From Gymnogyps californianus (taxonomy: Eukaryota > Chordata > Aves > Accipitriformes > Cathartidae), in assembly GCF_018139145.2 (NCBI RefSeq), contig NC_059473.1, positions 5,076,503 through 5,140,502 on the forward strand: DNA of 64,000 bases, in the 5' to 3' direction. The first letter of the stretch is position 1. Every line of letters begins with the position of its first letter. Under the pieces are notes generated by a model, which was not told where the DNA came from, searched no databases, and was given only the letters and a program-made list of their open reading frames with translations. Below are positions 13,595 to 24,350 of this stretch, in pieces. A program made the position numbers and the translations under genes.

Positions 13595-13614
13595 AGAAAT
13601 ATATATATATTTCT
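13595..13614. repeat. 20-bp perfect AT palindrome
   Basis: AGAAATATATATATATTTCT equals its own reverse complement over all 20 bases. The flanking bases (T on both sides) end the symmetry. It is an (AT)n microsatellite with symmetric GAAA/TTTC flanks, prone to cruciform extrusion. No gene context gives it a role. Confidence 0.9.
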
Positions 13615-14489
13615 TTGTCTATAGAATAAAAAATCCTGGTTTGCGCTGGGAGTGAAGGGTGGTGGGACACAAGGTCTGCAACCAGCATTCAGGTGCAGTC
13701 AGCCACGGGGTCCTTGTCAGTGGGCCAAATGAGGAGTGACGCAAAATGGCTGCAATGCTCCAGCAGAGTCCAATTAAAAGCAGATGTGCAAAGGAGAATC
13801 GCCCCCTGCCCACCCCCTCACTCCTGCCCCGAAGCTGTTGCTTAAGGGCAGCAGAGCTTTCCTGCTGAGGGTGGGCCAATAAAGCCATCCCAGAGCTATG
13901 TCTCCCAAGCCTGAGGCCAGAGGGCATGGCATGCTTTTAACACCAGAGCTGTGAAAGTGCACTGTCGAGGCTTGAGGAGGGAAAGCCATAACTGAGAGCA
14001 GCCCCAAGGCTGCTGCGATGGGCACATCTCCCCTCTCCTTCCACCCCCTGGCAGCACATCCCCTTCCCCAGATGGCATCAGTTTGGCAACGTGGAGCCGG
14101 TGGCCGGGCTCTGGCCAGAAGCACAACTTTGCTTCCTATACGTACTGCCGATGTCCCACCTCAGCCTCTGAGTTCAGGCAGGGCAGCTGTCACCAGTGAG
14201 GTGACAGGTCTGGGGCAGCGCCATGGTCCAGCAGCCAGACCTGAGAGCAAAACGGTGGTGCCCCAGACACTGCGATAACACGCCTCTTCTAAAATTACAC
14301 TTGGAAGAGGCTTCAGAGTGCAAAAAAACAAAAACAGAGAAAGAAAAAAAACTGAACAAAAAGCCAACCCTCATGTAAACCCCAGGGCTGGAGGAATAAA
14401 AGCGCCAGAAAACATTTATATTGGGCTCCCTTGATATCAACACAGATGAAATGGATCCCCATGCTTCCCTCCAAACCGCAGGCTCTAAA

Positions 14490-14620
14490 GTGGATTCCAA
14501 ATCCCATCCCCACTTTAATTTAAGGGCCTCCCAATTAGACCGTTGGATGCCTTTCAAAGCTTTGTATAAATTGGAGATTATGCATCTAGCAGCAGAGGCT
14601 TGTCTCCTCGCTGGAGCAGC
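14490..14620. promoter_or_regulatory. Candidate conserved non-coding element next to CpG patch
   Basis: The stretch includes CCACTTTAATTTAAGGG, CCTCCCAATTAGACCG, AAGCTTTGTATAAATTGG and GATTATGCATCTAGC. These are homeodomain, TATA-like and POU-like cores (ATGCAT) packed in about 100 bp, with sharply lower GC than the patch to its right. Minus-strand ORFs cross it without a recognisable protein. The reading as an enhancer or a weak promoter is inference. Confidence 0.3.
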
Positions 14621-14627
14621 CACCGGC

Positions 14628-14790
14628 CGTAGCTCACTGCCCAAGCAGCCCGGGCCTCTGGCAGGGAAATTCGGGGGCTGAATGCGGCGCCCGGGTGGCC
14701 CATGGAGGGCAGCTCTGGCCCCGCTGCCCCGGGGCTGGTATCCGCTCCAGCCATTCGGTGTTAGAAAAACCTCGGTGCTGCCGGGGGGCT
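14628..14790. promoter_or_regulatory. Small CpG-rich patch
   Basis: CpG dinucleotides recur here at a density well above the surrounding sequence, for example in CCACCGGCCGTAG, GAATGCGGCGCCCGGG and GCTGCCCCGGGGC. At roughly 160 bp it is shorter than a usual CpG island. It could be a remnant island or a small promoter or enhancer of a non-coding RNA. I see no initiator, splice donor or first exon that I can defend. Confidence 0.3.
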
Positions 14791-15599
14791 GGATGTGGCA
14801 GGGCTGTGGGAGTGAGCGATTTCTCTGGTGTGCTGACCAAAGTGGAAAAATCTCAGGAGGGGGAAAAAAAAAAAATCCTTTCAGGTTGATTTGAAATGTT
14901 TTTGCTGTTCTTCCTCTTCCCTCCTCCCCCGAACTGGCAATCAAAAAAAAACTCGTCACAGAACGTGGCACAAATTCAAATAGTTTTGGTCAAGCTATAT
15001 TTTTCACAGTTAATTTTAAAGATTTTTGTTGTTGTTGCCCAGACCAAGGATTCTCCTGTATTTTCCTAAGAAATAATACAGTCCTAGGTGGTGGAAGCTT
15101 TTCGTGGGAGAAGGAAGAACCACAGATTTTTCATTCCTGTGTGAACCTCAAGTGTTTCCTCCTGTCCCTCTTGCATCCTCCCTCCTATCTGCCATTCCTC
15201 CAGGGGCTGCGCCCACACCTCAGAGGCTAATGGGCGATTAGCGTTGTCTCCAGGACTGAGCTGTCCCATGCGTGAAGACGGACGCAGGGAGATGTCCCTG
15301 TGGGATGCGGGGGAAGAGAGCTGCAGGCAGAGCCACCTTCCTGCAAGTACCGGAGGGGAGGCCAATGACTGACTCATTTAGCAAAGGGTCTCCAAGGATG
15401 GCTGGAAAAGGCCACCTTGAAGTGGCTGGTGGTGTTGGGTGGCCACTGTGGTCTTGCTTTTCTCCTGTTGCTCACCAGCTCCATCATTTCTCATCTGCCT
15501 TCCCTATACATTGCAGCTGCAAGACTGTCAGATCCTGAGCAGAAGCTGGGTCGTGTCCCAGTCTGCTTGGAGATGAGGAGCTGCCACTCGTAGTACTTT

Positions 15600-15830
15600 G
15601 GATTTCTGAAGAAATGAACCAAAACAGCTGAAGATAGATAATTTTATTAAGCTTCATATTGATGGAAATGAGATCATTGTCCTAACTTTAAATCTTTGCC
15701 ACCAGGCTTCTGAGCCCAAACTCAGTCAGAGTGGACCAGCTCATTGCAGTGGCATTACCTGGCTTCAGTGAGTAGATTAATTTAATAATTAATGATTAAG
15801 TGACCACGATGACCAAGGGGTTGGGAAGGC
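15600..15830. promoter_or_regulatory. Candidate conserved non-coding element
   Basis: AT-rich, no ORF, with dense motifs including GATAGATAATTTTATTAAGC, CATATTGATGG (HNF6/CUT-like ATTGAT) and ATTAATTTAATAATTAATG. It lacks repeat signatures. This is inferred from motif clustering only. The edges are approximate. Confidence 0.22.
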
Positions 15831-16627
15831 ATTTACTCAGGCATTTCCACATGAGTTTGGGGCTGGACTGCCCAAGGAGCTGCAGGGAGTCCTGAGCCGG
15901 GTTCTGCCACCCAGGGCAGATTCCTTACTTTTTGGACCAGTTGATGGGTCCCAAACACAGGATTTAATTACAGCAATTTTTTTTTTCCCCCCAGCTCTTT
16001 AAAGTCATTTTTCATGGTCAGATGCCCTATTTGGCATAGTTCAAATTAGGACAGCCTTTTTTGTTTTTGGCACAGGAGTGGAACACTTACAGGATGGCTA
16101 ATTTGCTGCTACCGCTAATGCCAACTGCTTTAAACTGCTGAGCCTTGAGTGAGGGATGTAGCTCAGGACTGAGCTTTAAGTTCTTTTTTTTCTTGTGCGC
16201 AGGAATATCCCATTTTTATCAGTCTTCCCTTGAAACATGAGAATTTTTCTTTAAAAAACCAACAGGCAGGAAAAAAATAATTGTAAAACCCAAAGGATAA
16301 ATTTGTGTCTCTTTTAATGTAAAAACCACGACGTCACCATTAAACTGTCAAATTATCCTCTATTTAATTTCTGTATAAATTTTAAAACTTTCTGCAGATA
16401 GCCAATAAACCTCAAGGTGATAGGACTTGTTTCTGCTTCCATTGAAGTTGGTGGCAAACCTCCCATTTATTTTGGTGTGTAGGATCAAACCCCCAGCACA
16501 TAAATAATCAGGCGCTGAAGGTGCTCTGTGATTCTTCTGTCCATATCTCTCCCTTCCTCTCAGAAAACTTCTGAGGTTGGGCCCAACATTGATCTCATGC
16601 ACAGGCTGGGAGCATCTTTCTTTCCTT

Positions 16628-16647
16628 CCCCCCCCCCCCCCCCCCCC
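16628..16647. repeat. C20 homopolymer
   Basis: A run of twenty C on the plus strand (G20 on the minus strand), after TTTCCTT and before TTGTGGG. G-runs of this length can form intermolecular or intramolecular G-quadruplexes and are common sites of sequencing and assembly length error. Confidence 0.95.
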
Positions 16648-17290
16648 TTGTGGGTTTTGATCTCTCCCTTTGAAATGGAAGCAGATTCCCTGCAGGGTGC
16701 TCTGTGATCACTTGTTGGGTGTAGTCGCATGCTTTCACTTCTTGCTGTAGGTGAAATGGCTCATGTGCAATGATATTAACTCTCTGCTAGGCAGCCGTAC
16801 GCAGCAGGAGCAATACGCTGCAGTCCTCCTGTTTTCCTACATGCTTAACGGAGTAGGCAGCTTCCCCCAACCCCATAAAACCTCGGTAAAGCACAAGTGT
16901 GTGGAGTAATGCAGCACTATGAGAATACAAGATCTATGAGAGGCAGTGTTTTAGGGAGAGCCAGATCTTGGACAGACCCATCTGTATAGTTAGCCTGGGT
17001 TAGTTGATCTAAATAAAAGATATTACCTCTTCCTGCAAAGTCGTGCATAATCTAACGGTTCGTTGTCAATTGTGATTCACTTGCCGTAGAAGAAAATGTC
17101 ATTTCCCCTTGGTTTCACTGGAATGAAGCAGTTGGAGAGGGTAGTTGAAGAGGGAAATTACAGTGATGGGGTAAGTGTTGGGAGAAGGAAAAAAAAAAAA
17201 AAAGACTGTTTTAACAGGAGAACTATGGTTAGGCCCAGCCCAGAGAAATATGTAAGAATGTGCTTGTGATTTGCTTCCAACAAAATTTTT

Positions 17291-17372
17291 AAGCCTATAC
17301 TTAACTATAAGCATGAGTATCTCGTTGCTTAAGGTTAAGCACGTGCTGAAATACTCATCTGGAGGAAAGCCC
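17291..17372 (+). repeat. Old palindromic sauropsid repeat fragment
   Basis: The phrases ATAAGCATGAGTAT and TTAAGGTTAAGCACGTGCT match a dispersed repeat I recall from bird and turtle genomes, with the pattern '...ACTCATGTGCTTAAAGTTAAGCACGTGCTTAAGTG...'. The left half is the partial inverted counterpart (TACTTAACTATAAGCATGAG). That is typical of a non-autonomous DNA-transposon (MITE-like) copy. It is decayed and has no coding capacity. Family assignment is from memory. Confidence 0.5.
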
Positions 17373-17974
17373 TGGCTGGCAAGACTGAAAGAAACAGAGA
17401 TCACATAATCAACTTCCAAAGCAAGAGCCTAATCCTACCCAGTCAGCTATTTTGGGGGAGTTTCCAGGAAGGCAAAGAGGTTGCAGGAGGTGGATCTGCG
17501 TCTCTGATCTCACAAATTTCCTGGCAGGTGCAAAAGCGACTGCTCTGAACAATACCAGAGGTGTTTGCAGGATTGGCCTGAAGGCTTTGTCTGCAGCAGA
17601 AGATGAGTTTAACAGGCTATTTAAAACAAACAAACAGCCCCACCTCCCTCCAAAAATTTCACAAAGATGGCCCCTGTGGTTGTGGTGTGATTTTAAAAAG
17701 GTGTAAGCAGGTTTGCTCTGAAACCGTTCCTGTAGCTCTAGAAAAAATTAGTCTTTGCTCCATTGTCTCAATCAGTTTTGCAAATTCCTATCCCAAAGTC
17801 ACATCTGTATTAGGGAGTCAGTCTGGGCATCTCTTCTTACACCCCCATGTCTTGGATTTTCATATTATTTGAAGAAAGATACCAAGTGACACTCAGCAGT
17901 TCTTCTTTAAATGATGTTTACTTATTTAGTAGGACTTTTAACTGGAAATTTTCCAAATAATTACGCTTAAAGAA

Positions 17975-18062
17975 TGTGTGTGTGTGCGTGTGCACACGTG
18001 TGTGTGTAATGGGGAAAACTATGCTCTTTACTCGTGAAAAAATGCATGTGCACACACATGCA
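17975..18062. repeat. Paired (TG)n / (CA)n tracts, Z-DNA prone
   Basis: Bases 17975-18007 alternate pyrimidine-purine without a break for 33 bases, mostly TG with CG and CA steps. A second tract at 18043-18062 forms an 8-bp-arm hairpin: TGCATGTG, loop CACA, CACATGCA. Each tract is followed by an AATGGGGA phrase (about 18008 and 18069). The pair may therefore be a diverged duplication with a period near 61 bp. Confidence 0.75.
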
Positions 18063-20792
18063 CAAAATAATGGGGAAGAAAGGGAAAGGAAACGCATTTG
18101 CTTATGGATATGAAATGCCATTCTGAAAACTAGTTTTATTTTAAGCCCTTGGAGAACGTTACAACATCAGTGAATGTAGTGCCATCTCTTACCATCTGTG
18201 AAATATAGGACCATGTTTATAGCAAGCAGAGAGAAAAGCAAACACGAAAGGAGAGAAAACAAGATCAGTGTGGGTCTGCTGCCGTGTGCTGCTGAGGTGG
18301 CCAAGGTCTGCTTGGGGCCACAGATAGGTATTTAACAAGAAGGCTGGAAAAGGAGATTTTGGGTATTCCACACTTCATCAAAACTAGGTTTAAGGTCCTG
18401 TTTTCATTACGAAGGCTTTTGGCAAAGGCAGAGCTGATGAAGCCACTGGATTTCTTCTGTCTAGTGGAGATGTGAGGGAGGCGATTGAAGTGTTTCCAGG
18501 TGTTTCTGGCTTCAGAGAAAACTCGGGAGAGTTTTCGGCTTGCCGGTGGTTTGTACACTAGACTCGGGGTTCGCCAGCACTTGCTGCCCTCCCAGGCTGC
18601 TTGGGCAGTGGGTGAGTTTGTTCTGCACACACAAGCCCCGTGAGAGCTGATACAGCCTGGCCGCCTCACAAAGACAGTTGGATCGCTCTAACCACCCAAG
18701 GCTTTGCTGCAAAAGTGCATGACGGCTCTAGGAATGACCTCTGCAGACAGAGTTTTGACCTCTGGTTTAGCTGTAATTGCATTGGAGAATAAGCCACTTG
18801 TTTTCAAATCCCCAATGGTGAGTTTGTGAGCCAGGCTGTGTATGTCTCAATATTAAATAATGAGGTGGAATAACATGGATGATCATCATATGGCATTAAT
18901 ACATTTGTAAGGTACTGGGTAATAAGTGGGTCCTACGTAGTGTTTCCGCAAAGACCTCGCCTTTGGATTTTCGTGGAGATGATGATCTACAGAAAAGGTA
19001 ATGTGCTCGAAACAATGGAAGTTATCTACAAGTATGTTCAGGAAGGCCTAGGGCTTTCCGATGCAAATACAGAAATATATTTAACATCTTGACTTCTATT
19101 CTTTTGTCATAATACAAAGTGGAAAGACAATGTTTAGTAAATGTTTACATCTTACAAAGGGGAGTTTTGCAAATTGCATTGTAGCTCTTTGGGAGGAACC
19201 AGGAAAGAGGGCAGGATGTTAACAACATAAAAAAGAATAGCAATAAAACCCACCCCTAATATTAATTGTCTAAGAGGAAATGCATATATCTCTCATCAGG
19301 ACGTTTCAGACTCTGCTTTGCATTGCTGGAAGCCTGAGAACACTAATCGTTTTTTGGCATGGAGAAGCAAGTTCTTGCATACTTGAAACATAACTCATTT
19401 ACAGTTGTTTTGATGGATGCTTATAAGCAATATGGAGAAACTCCCAAGTCCCTTCAGCTTGCTGAGCATCAGAGCTAGGAGCGGGCCCAAGTCACAGAGT
19501 TCAGATGTAGATCTGGCTCAGCTCCTTGACGTGGGAAATGGAGGGGACTGCTCTGATTAAACACCTCCATTCATTTTTGGTCCTAAGTTTGGCTGTGTTA
19601 TGCAATGAAAATCTATCAACAGGTTTCCTTGTGAATTAATAATGCAGCTGAAAGGATTCTCGAAGAATCGTTTGCACCAGCACCTTGGCACAGAGCCATC
19701 AAAATAGCTCTTTGGCAAGGTGGCAACGGCTCACGCTTCCCAAGGATCTGGACCCCGGGCGTTGTGAAGGTCAATCTAGTGCTGGCAGGTTAAATGAAGA
19801 GGGGTGCCTGAGCACTTCAAGGCAGTCTTGGGAGGGAGGCATAGACCAGAGAGCTGCAGCCTGGTCCTCTTCCTCCTTGAAACAGCAGCTGAGAGCCACC
19901 ACACGCTGGGGTCAGGTGCAGACCCAAAAACTGGCCAGCGACGTCGCGGGACACAAGTGACGGGGGAAAGCATGGTCTGACCTGTAAAAATTAGCCGTTG
20001 TGTGCGTATTTGTGCATACATGTGTGTGTGGAGGGCGGTGGAACAACAGGTTTGTGGCTGCAGTGTAATCCTTCATCGCTGGCCAATGCCAGACATCGAG
20101 TAAAAGCCTCAGTTGTTGATGTTATTTACTTAGACATGAGGCTTTGCCCCATGTTTCAGTTTCTCCCACAGACTGCTATCCAAAGATGAGTTTGAAGATG
20201 AAGATCAGCAACTCTTGCGGAGAGCGATTTCTTCTCCTCAGACCCCAGCCCATTTCTCCTGGTGCCCAGAAAGCAAAACCTTGAGCAAAGTGGTCTCCAT
20301 GGGTGGTTTTTCTTAGTGATGGAAATTGTTACATTTCTGCCGAATGATTTTCATTTCATGCTGAGTAAAATCCTATAAAGTTGCAATGAGTAACGTTTTG
20401 GTTACATCACGTTGTTGGGAGGAAAAGGAATGGGGTTATAAACTGTGTGACTGTCAAGGAGTCCTACATGTAACTCACAGTGTGGCTTTGTGTGCAGAGG
20501 ATGCAAAGATTTCTACAGGAAGACTGGAAATCCACTTGTGGAGATACGGAGCAGTTGATGCCAAATGCTTCAGAGCCAGATTTTTTCTTTTGCATAGGCT
20601 ACCTAAGTGCCTATGCACCTTCCTCCTTCCAGATGGACTGGAGACCTGGTCTTCATTTTCCTTTGTAGTATAGCTCTCGTGCTGTTTTCATAGCGTACTT
20701 ACTCCTGTTCTGCATGTACCATCCCTATGAAACCCTGCAGAAGCATGTTCCAGTAGTTAGATAATACCTATATCTTTTTCCCAGTTTTTCTA

Positions 20793-20829
20793 TCCTTTCC
20801 TTTCCTTTCCCTCCTCTCCCTTTCCTTTC
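20793..20829. repeat. 37-nt polypyrimidine tract, (TTTCC)n-like
   Basis: An uninterrupted pyrimidine run made of TTTCC and CTCC units, so its complement is all purine. Mirror-like purine/pyrimidine tracts can adopt triplex (H-DNA) structures. It lies just downstream of the last stop of a spurious minus-strand ORF. No splice acceptor and exon can be defended next to it. Confidence 0.85.
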
Positions 20830-21712
20830 ACCTGTCTTCCTCTGAGCATCCATTCTCCCTCCCCATGCACGGCTGCCCGACTTTGCGCTGCACATCTCTC
20901 CTGATAGCTGGCAGGAGAACTGCAGGAGTCTTTTCCTGCTCCACCCTTGCAGGAGGTTTTGGAGCCCTGCAGGGAGGTGCAGACTTATTCCTCGCTGACT
21001 TGTAAGGGCAGGTGAAGTGCTCTAAACTCCACCTAGTAGTGAGGAAGGTGGAGGACCTGCTTGGCAGAGAGGCTTTGCAGAAGATAGGTTTGGAGGGAAG
21101 GAAACCTCGGAGCAGTCGGGGCTGTGCAGGAGGCTCGGGCTGATAGCCCTGGACACTGCCAGTGGGTTCGCCCACTTGTTTAAAATGATAGGTGCTTTGG
21201 CACTTAAGCAAATCAGACCAAATGGCTACAGTATTTAAAAAAAAAACAACCAAAGGACAGGACCGTACAAAGGTTGTCACCAGCCTTTGTCTTGTTTTCA
21301 TGTTCATTATGGTGTTAACCTTAGCAGAAGCTTTCATCTCACGTCAGCCCAGGACAAAACCCGGATATGGGCACAGAGTCCGGCTTCCATGATCAGTCCT
21401 GTAATACCGAGGAAAAACTGGGCCGGAGGAGAAATGCCTGTCTAGCAGCTGCTGCCCGTAAAGCAGCACTGCAGCTTTTTAGCGATAGCAGGCTATCAGT
21501 GAGTTATGCTGGCCCTGTCAGCCCGTGTGGTGTCCATGTTACTTCTCAGCCTCAGGAGACAAGCTGCAGGGTTGAATAAAGGACCTCTTTTGCCAAGTGT
21601 GAAGGTACGGGAAAATAACAAAACTAGCTGGACAGTTTTCTGAGGTACTAATGACCCATCTCCACAAAAACATTTCCATATTCTGTTAAAAAAAAGGTTA
21701 AAGAGTGATTAT

Positions 21713-21741
21713 CTTTTTCTTCTCCTCCTCCTCCCCCCTCC
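21713..21741. repeat. 29-nt polypyrimidine tract
   Basis: An unbroken pyrimidine run with CTC/CCT triplets and a C6 run (TCTCCTCCTCCTCCCCCCTC). It is simple low-complexity sequence with no associated gene. Confidence 0.8.
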
Positions 21742-22364
21742 ACCACTTCTGCTCTTTTTTCTTGCTGGCAAAAGAGTACAAAGTATTGAAAAAAGCCCAA
21801 AACCATAAAAGAAGAGGAAAGAGATGAAAACTTACCAGAGTCACTTTACTCTTGTTTGAATAACAGCAAAGGACTTTATTTTTACTGGGGTTTTTTTTAT
21901 GAGGTTGCAAAAAACTTCTCCCAGTACAGTTAAAGGATACTCAAAAATGTAATTAATAATAGAAACAAAATAAAATTCTAATAGTCCAGGGTGAATATTG
22001 GCTAAGACGCTCATAATCATATAAAACCTCCTCTGGGATCTTTCATGAACACAAGTGAGCTCAGAGAGCCTTTTACAGCACAGCCAGAGCCTCCTGTAGC
22101 AATGCTATGCCCTAACAAAACTGGGAATGATCTACAGGATCTTTATCAAGTCACCAAAAATATTTTCTAACTTTTTCAGTCCAGGAGACCTTTTTTCTTT
22201 AAAGATCATCCTCCCAGGTACTGACCATGACTGGTCTTAGAGAGACTCGCTCACGTCGGGCTGTGCTAATGTGGCAGCTGGGATAAGTAGGAGAAAGAGG
22301 ACATTTAGGACATCTGACTTCCAACGTGATTGGGACTGGGGATTTTTTTTTTTTTATTGCATCA

Positions 22365-22470
22365 GGACAAAATTTTCAAAATCTCCCAAATTGGCTTAGA
22401 GGCCTAAAGTAGCATTTTTAAAAGCAATTGAATGTTTAGGCTTTGGCCTCCCTCTGATTTTCTGTGGGAG
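22365..22470 (+). repeat. Old sauropsid dispersed repeat fragment
   Basis: The phrases AAAATTTTCAAAATCTCCCA, GGCTTAGAGGCCTAAAGTAG and TTTTTAAAAGCAATTGAATG follow the pattern I recall for a frequent old repeat of bird, turtle and crocodilian genomes: 'TTTTCAAAAGTGCCTAAGTGACTTAGGAGCCTAAGTCCCATTTTCAAAAGTGACTTAGGC'-type text in short repeating blocks. The copy is clearly decayed. It is a non-coding, probably non-autonomous element. Family naming would need a repeat library. Confidence 0.5.
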
Positions 22471-23869
22471 AATATCAAGTCAAATATGCAGAAGCATCAC
22501 AGTTCTTTAGCCAAACTCCTTGTGGGTACTTGGTAGGTTTCCCTTCCCTGTTTCTAATTTGGTTTATACCCCAAAGCCAACTGGTTTTTGCTATTCGTTC
22601 TGTGGGTGGGAAAGCTTGTGAGAAGGTATTAACAGCTATACATCCCAGTCGAGTGATTTTCTTCTCTGAACTTTACTGGATGTGAGGAGGAAATTCTTCT
22701 CCAAGTCAACAGCATGTTTTCAGGCCTTTGTTGTTGTTGTTTTTTGTCAGGCAGATCTACATCAGGAAATCTGAGCACCTGGAGAAGGTTCAAGTGCAGA
22801 CTGAGCTTCAGGTCTCAGCTTGGACTCAACAGATATTAATAACTACAAATCTTTCATCAGCGCAACTATCCTATGTGTTAGTAATATATGAAATATTGTT
22901 TATTACTCAGGGACTGGTGTTCTGGTTGTTCTGCTCTGTGGCACACGTACAGGGTAAGTGATTCCTGCCAGTTTAGGGCAGCCTTCACCTCTGGTTTGTT
23001 CTGTGGTTCCCAGCTGAGGTTGCCGGCATGGATGCCGCAGCCACCAGCCTCGGTCGTGTGCGTGCATCTCTGTGTGAGGGGTAGGGTGCGGCCTCCAGAC
23101 CCCTCCATTGTGGTGGTAGATGTTGAGCATCAAATGAGACTTACAGCTATTAGCAACAGACGTGTTAGCCACAAAATGAGATAGTTATGTGCAAGCTGGA
23201 GGGTCCCTGGGGAAAAGTCTATGAACCATATGCTACTGAGGGAGCCAAGGGCTCCAAGTCATCCCACTTTCATGTCCATAATTACTGTCCGCTCATGGGC
23301 AATTGCTGTGATCCCAGCTCTTCCCACTTTACCCAAGAGGAAGAGCTACACTTCAAAGCCCTTCTTTCTCCTTTGTTGCTATTGACTGTGTTTTGAGAAA
23401 GGTTTATGTTTCTCCTTTAGCTATTAGAGGGGAGCTAGTGATCTGAGCTAGTCCCTGGTGAAAGCAGGGCTCCAAGCCTCTATTCTTACTCCTTCATTTG
23501 CCAGCTCACCAAGAGCGACCACCCACCTCCTAGGAAATGGGCATCTCCTTTCCAGAGACAGAGGACAGCTGAGTCGCCATCTGACCTTGGTTGGAAGGCT
23601 GACTGTCAAGAAGGGGTGTAAAAAGTATGAGGATAACCTCTTGGGGTGAAGAGGCATTGAGGAATCTTCTGTGTGAAGGCTTACCCAAGCTTGCTTTGCT
23701 TAAGCCAGCTTGTTTGCTGTCACCCTCTGAAGCCCCCAGAGATTAATGGTCCATTAAAGAGGTTAATGGTCTTCACTGGCCACGGATTTGGGTCGGTGTA
23801 GTAATTCCTGTAGCAATTCCCCAGTCTGGTGGAATGTGTGCTCCAAACACAACAGGGACCACATAAAAT

Positions 23870-24350
23870 AGCTCATGGTTTTTAATCAAATTGTATTTTG
23901 TGCTAATACCACAGTTTCTTCCTTCAAGAAAAGATTGGTGACCAATCTTTAACTACGTTTCCAAATTAAATTTGTTAAAACGCTGCCTCCAACAGGTGGG
24001 GGGAGCCCATGCCAACATTCAATTTAAAGTTCAATTCAGTGCTGATGGTTTATGGCTGATAATGAATTTAGCAAGCTACTAGTTAGGCTTTGATGCTAAT
24101 TATTTTAAGTATCGTAGGTTCTGATTCACAAGGCAGTAATCACAGGTCATTATTACTGACATTATTAGGTTAAGTTAAAAATTAGCTTTTAGGCTTAGAG
24201 CACCATGTACTAATATGCTCTGAAATGGAACACCTGTGTGATGCCTTAACAGACAACTGAGGGAAATTAGCCCCCTTAATTAAATGAGCTACAACTGTGC
24301 ATTGTTTGTTGTTACACTGACAAAAAAATGGCATTTGCACCTTTAGACAG
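23870..24350. promoter_or_regulatory. Strong candidate conserved non-coding element
   Basis: About 480 bp of AT-rich, ORF-free, repeat-free sequence with many homeodomain-type cores: GTGCTAATACC, GATAATGAATTTAGC, GCTAATTATTTTAAG, GGCAGTAATCACAGG, TCATTATTACTGACATTATT and CCTTAATTAAATGAGC. It also holds a perfect inverted CCAAT palindrome at 23930-23950. The motif density and the absence of stops-versus-codons structure fit a developmental enhancer or ultraconserved-type element controlling a distant gene. The evidence is compositional; conservation itself cannot be seen here. Confidence 0.4.
23930..23950. promoter_or_regulatory. Perfect inverted CCAAT (NF-Y-type) palindrome
   Basis: AAAGATTGGT at 23930-23939 and ACCAATCTTT at 23941-23950 are exact reverse complements with a single G between them. 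Each arm holds a CCAAT-box core (ATTGG and CCAAT) in opposite orientation. CCAAT boxes are bound by NF-Y or C/EBP-type factors. The one-base spacing would put two sites back to back, so simultaneous occupancy is doubtful, and a hairpin is equally possible. Confidence 0.55.

Larger units (their letters stand above)
8823..17290. other. Non-coding stretch, no gene seen
   Basis: This stretch holds T16 at 9402-9417, an A/C-rich low-complexity patch at 9788-9868, a short (CA)n at 12309-12320, a perfect AT palindrome at 13595-13614 and a C20 homopolymer at 16628-16647. Two candidate regulatory blocks, a third weaker one and a CpG-rich patch are listed separately. Long ORFs at 12341-12871 (+) and 14174-14971 (-) lie in GC-rich or biased sequence and carry no recognisable domain. 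I do not call them genes. Confidence 0.55.
17373..22364. other. Non-coding stretch, no gene seen
   Basis: The stretch contains the TG-rich pair near 18.0 kb and long pyrimidine runs at 20793-20829 and 21713-21741, all listed separately. An AT-rich, motif-bearing patch around 18830-19180 may be regulatory but is weak. Minus-strand ORFs at 18265-18669 and 20828-21337 have no recognisable domain. The pyrimidine runs bias the second of these toward openness. Confidence 0.55.

Noticed and set aside
14174..14971. 265-codon minus-strand ORF, the longest in the window
   Set aside because: It runs through the CpG patch, a poly-A/T stretch and the candidate conserved element. The protein is patchy, with Phe/Pro runs from homopolymers and no domain. 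Local GC lowers stop frequency enough for chance.
20828..21337. 169-codon minus-strand ORF
   Set aside because: It ends beside the polypyrimidine tract, has no recognisable domain, and the composition is biased.
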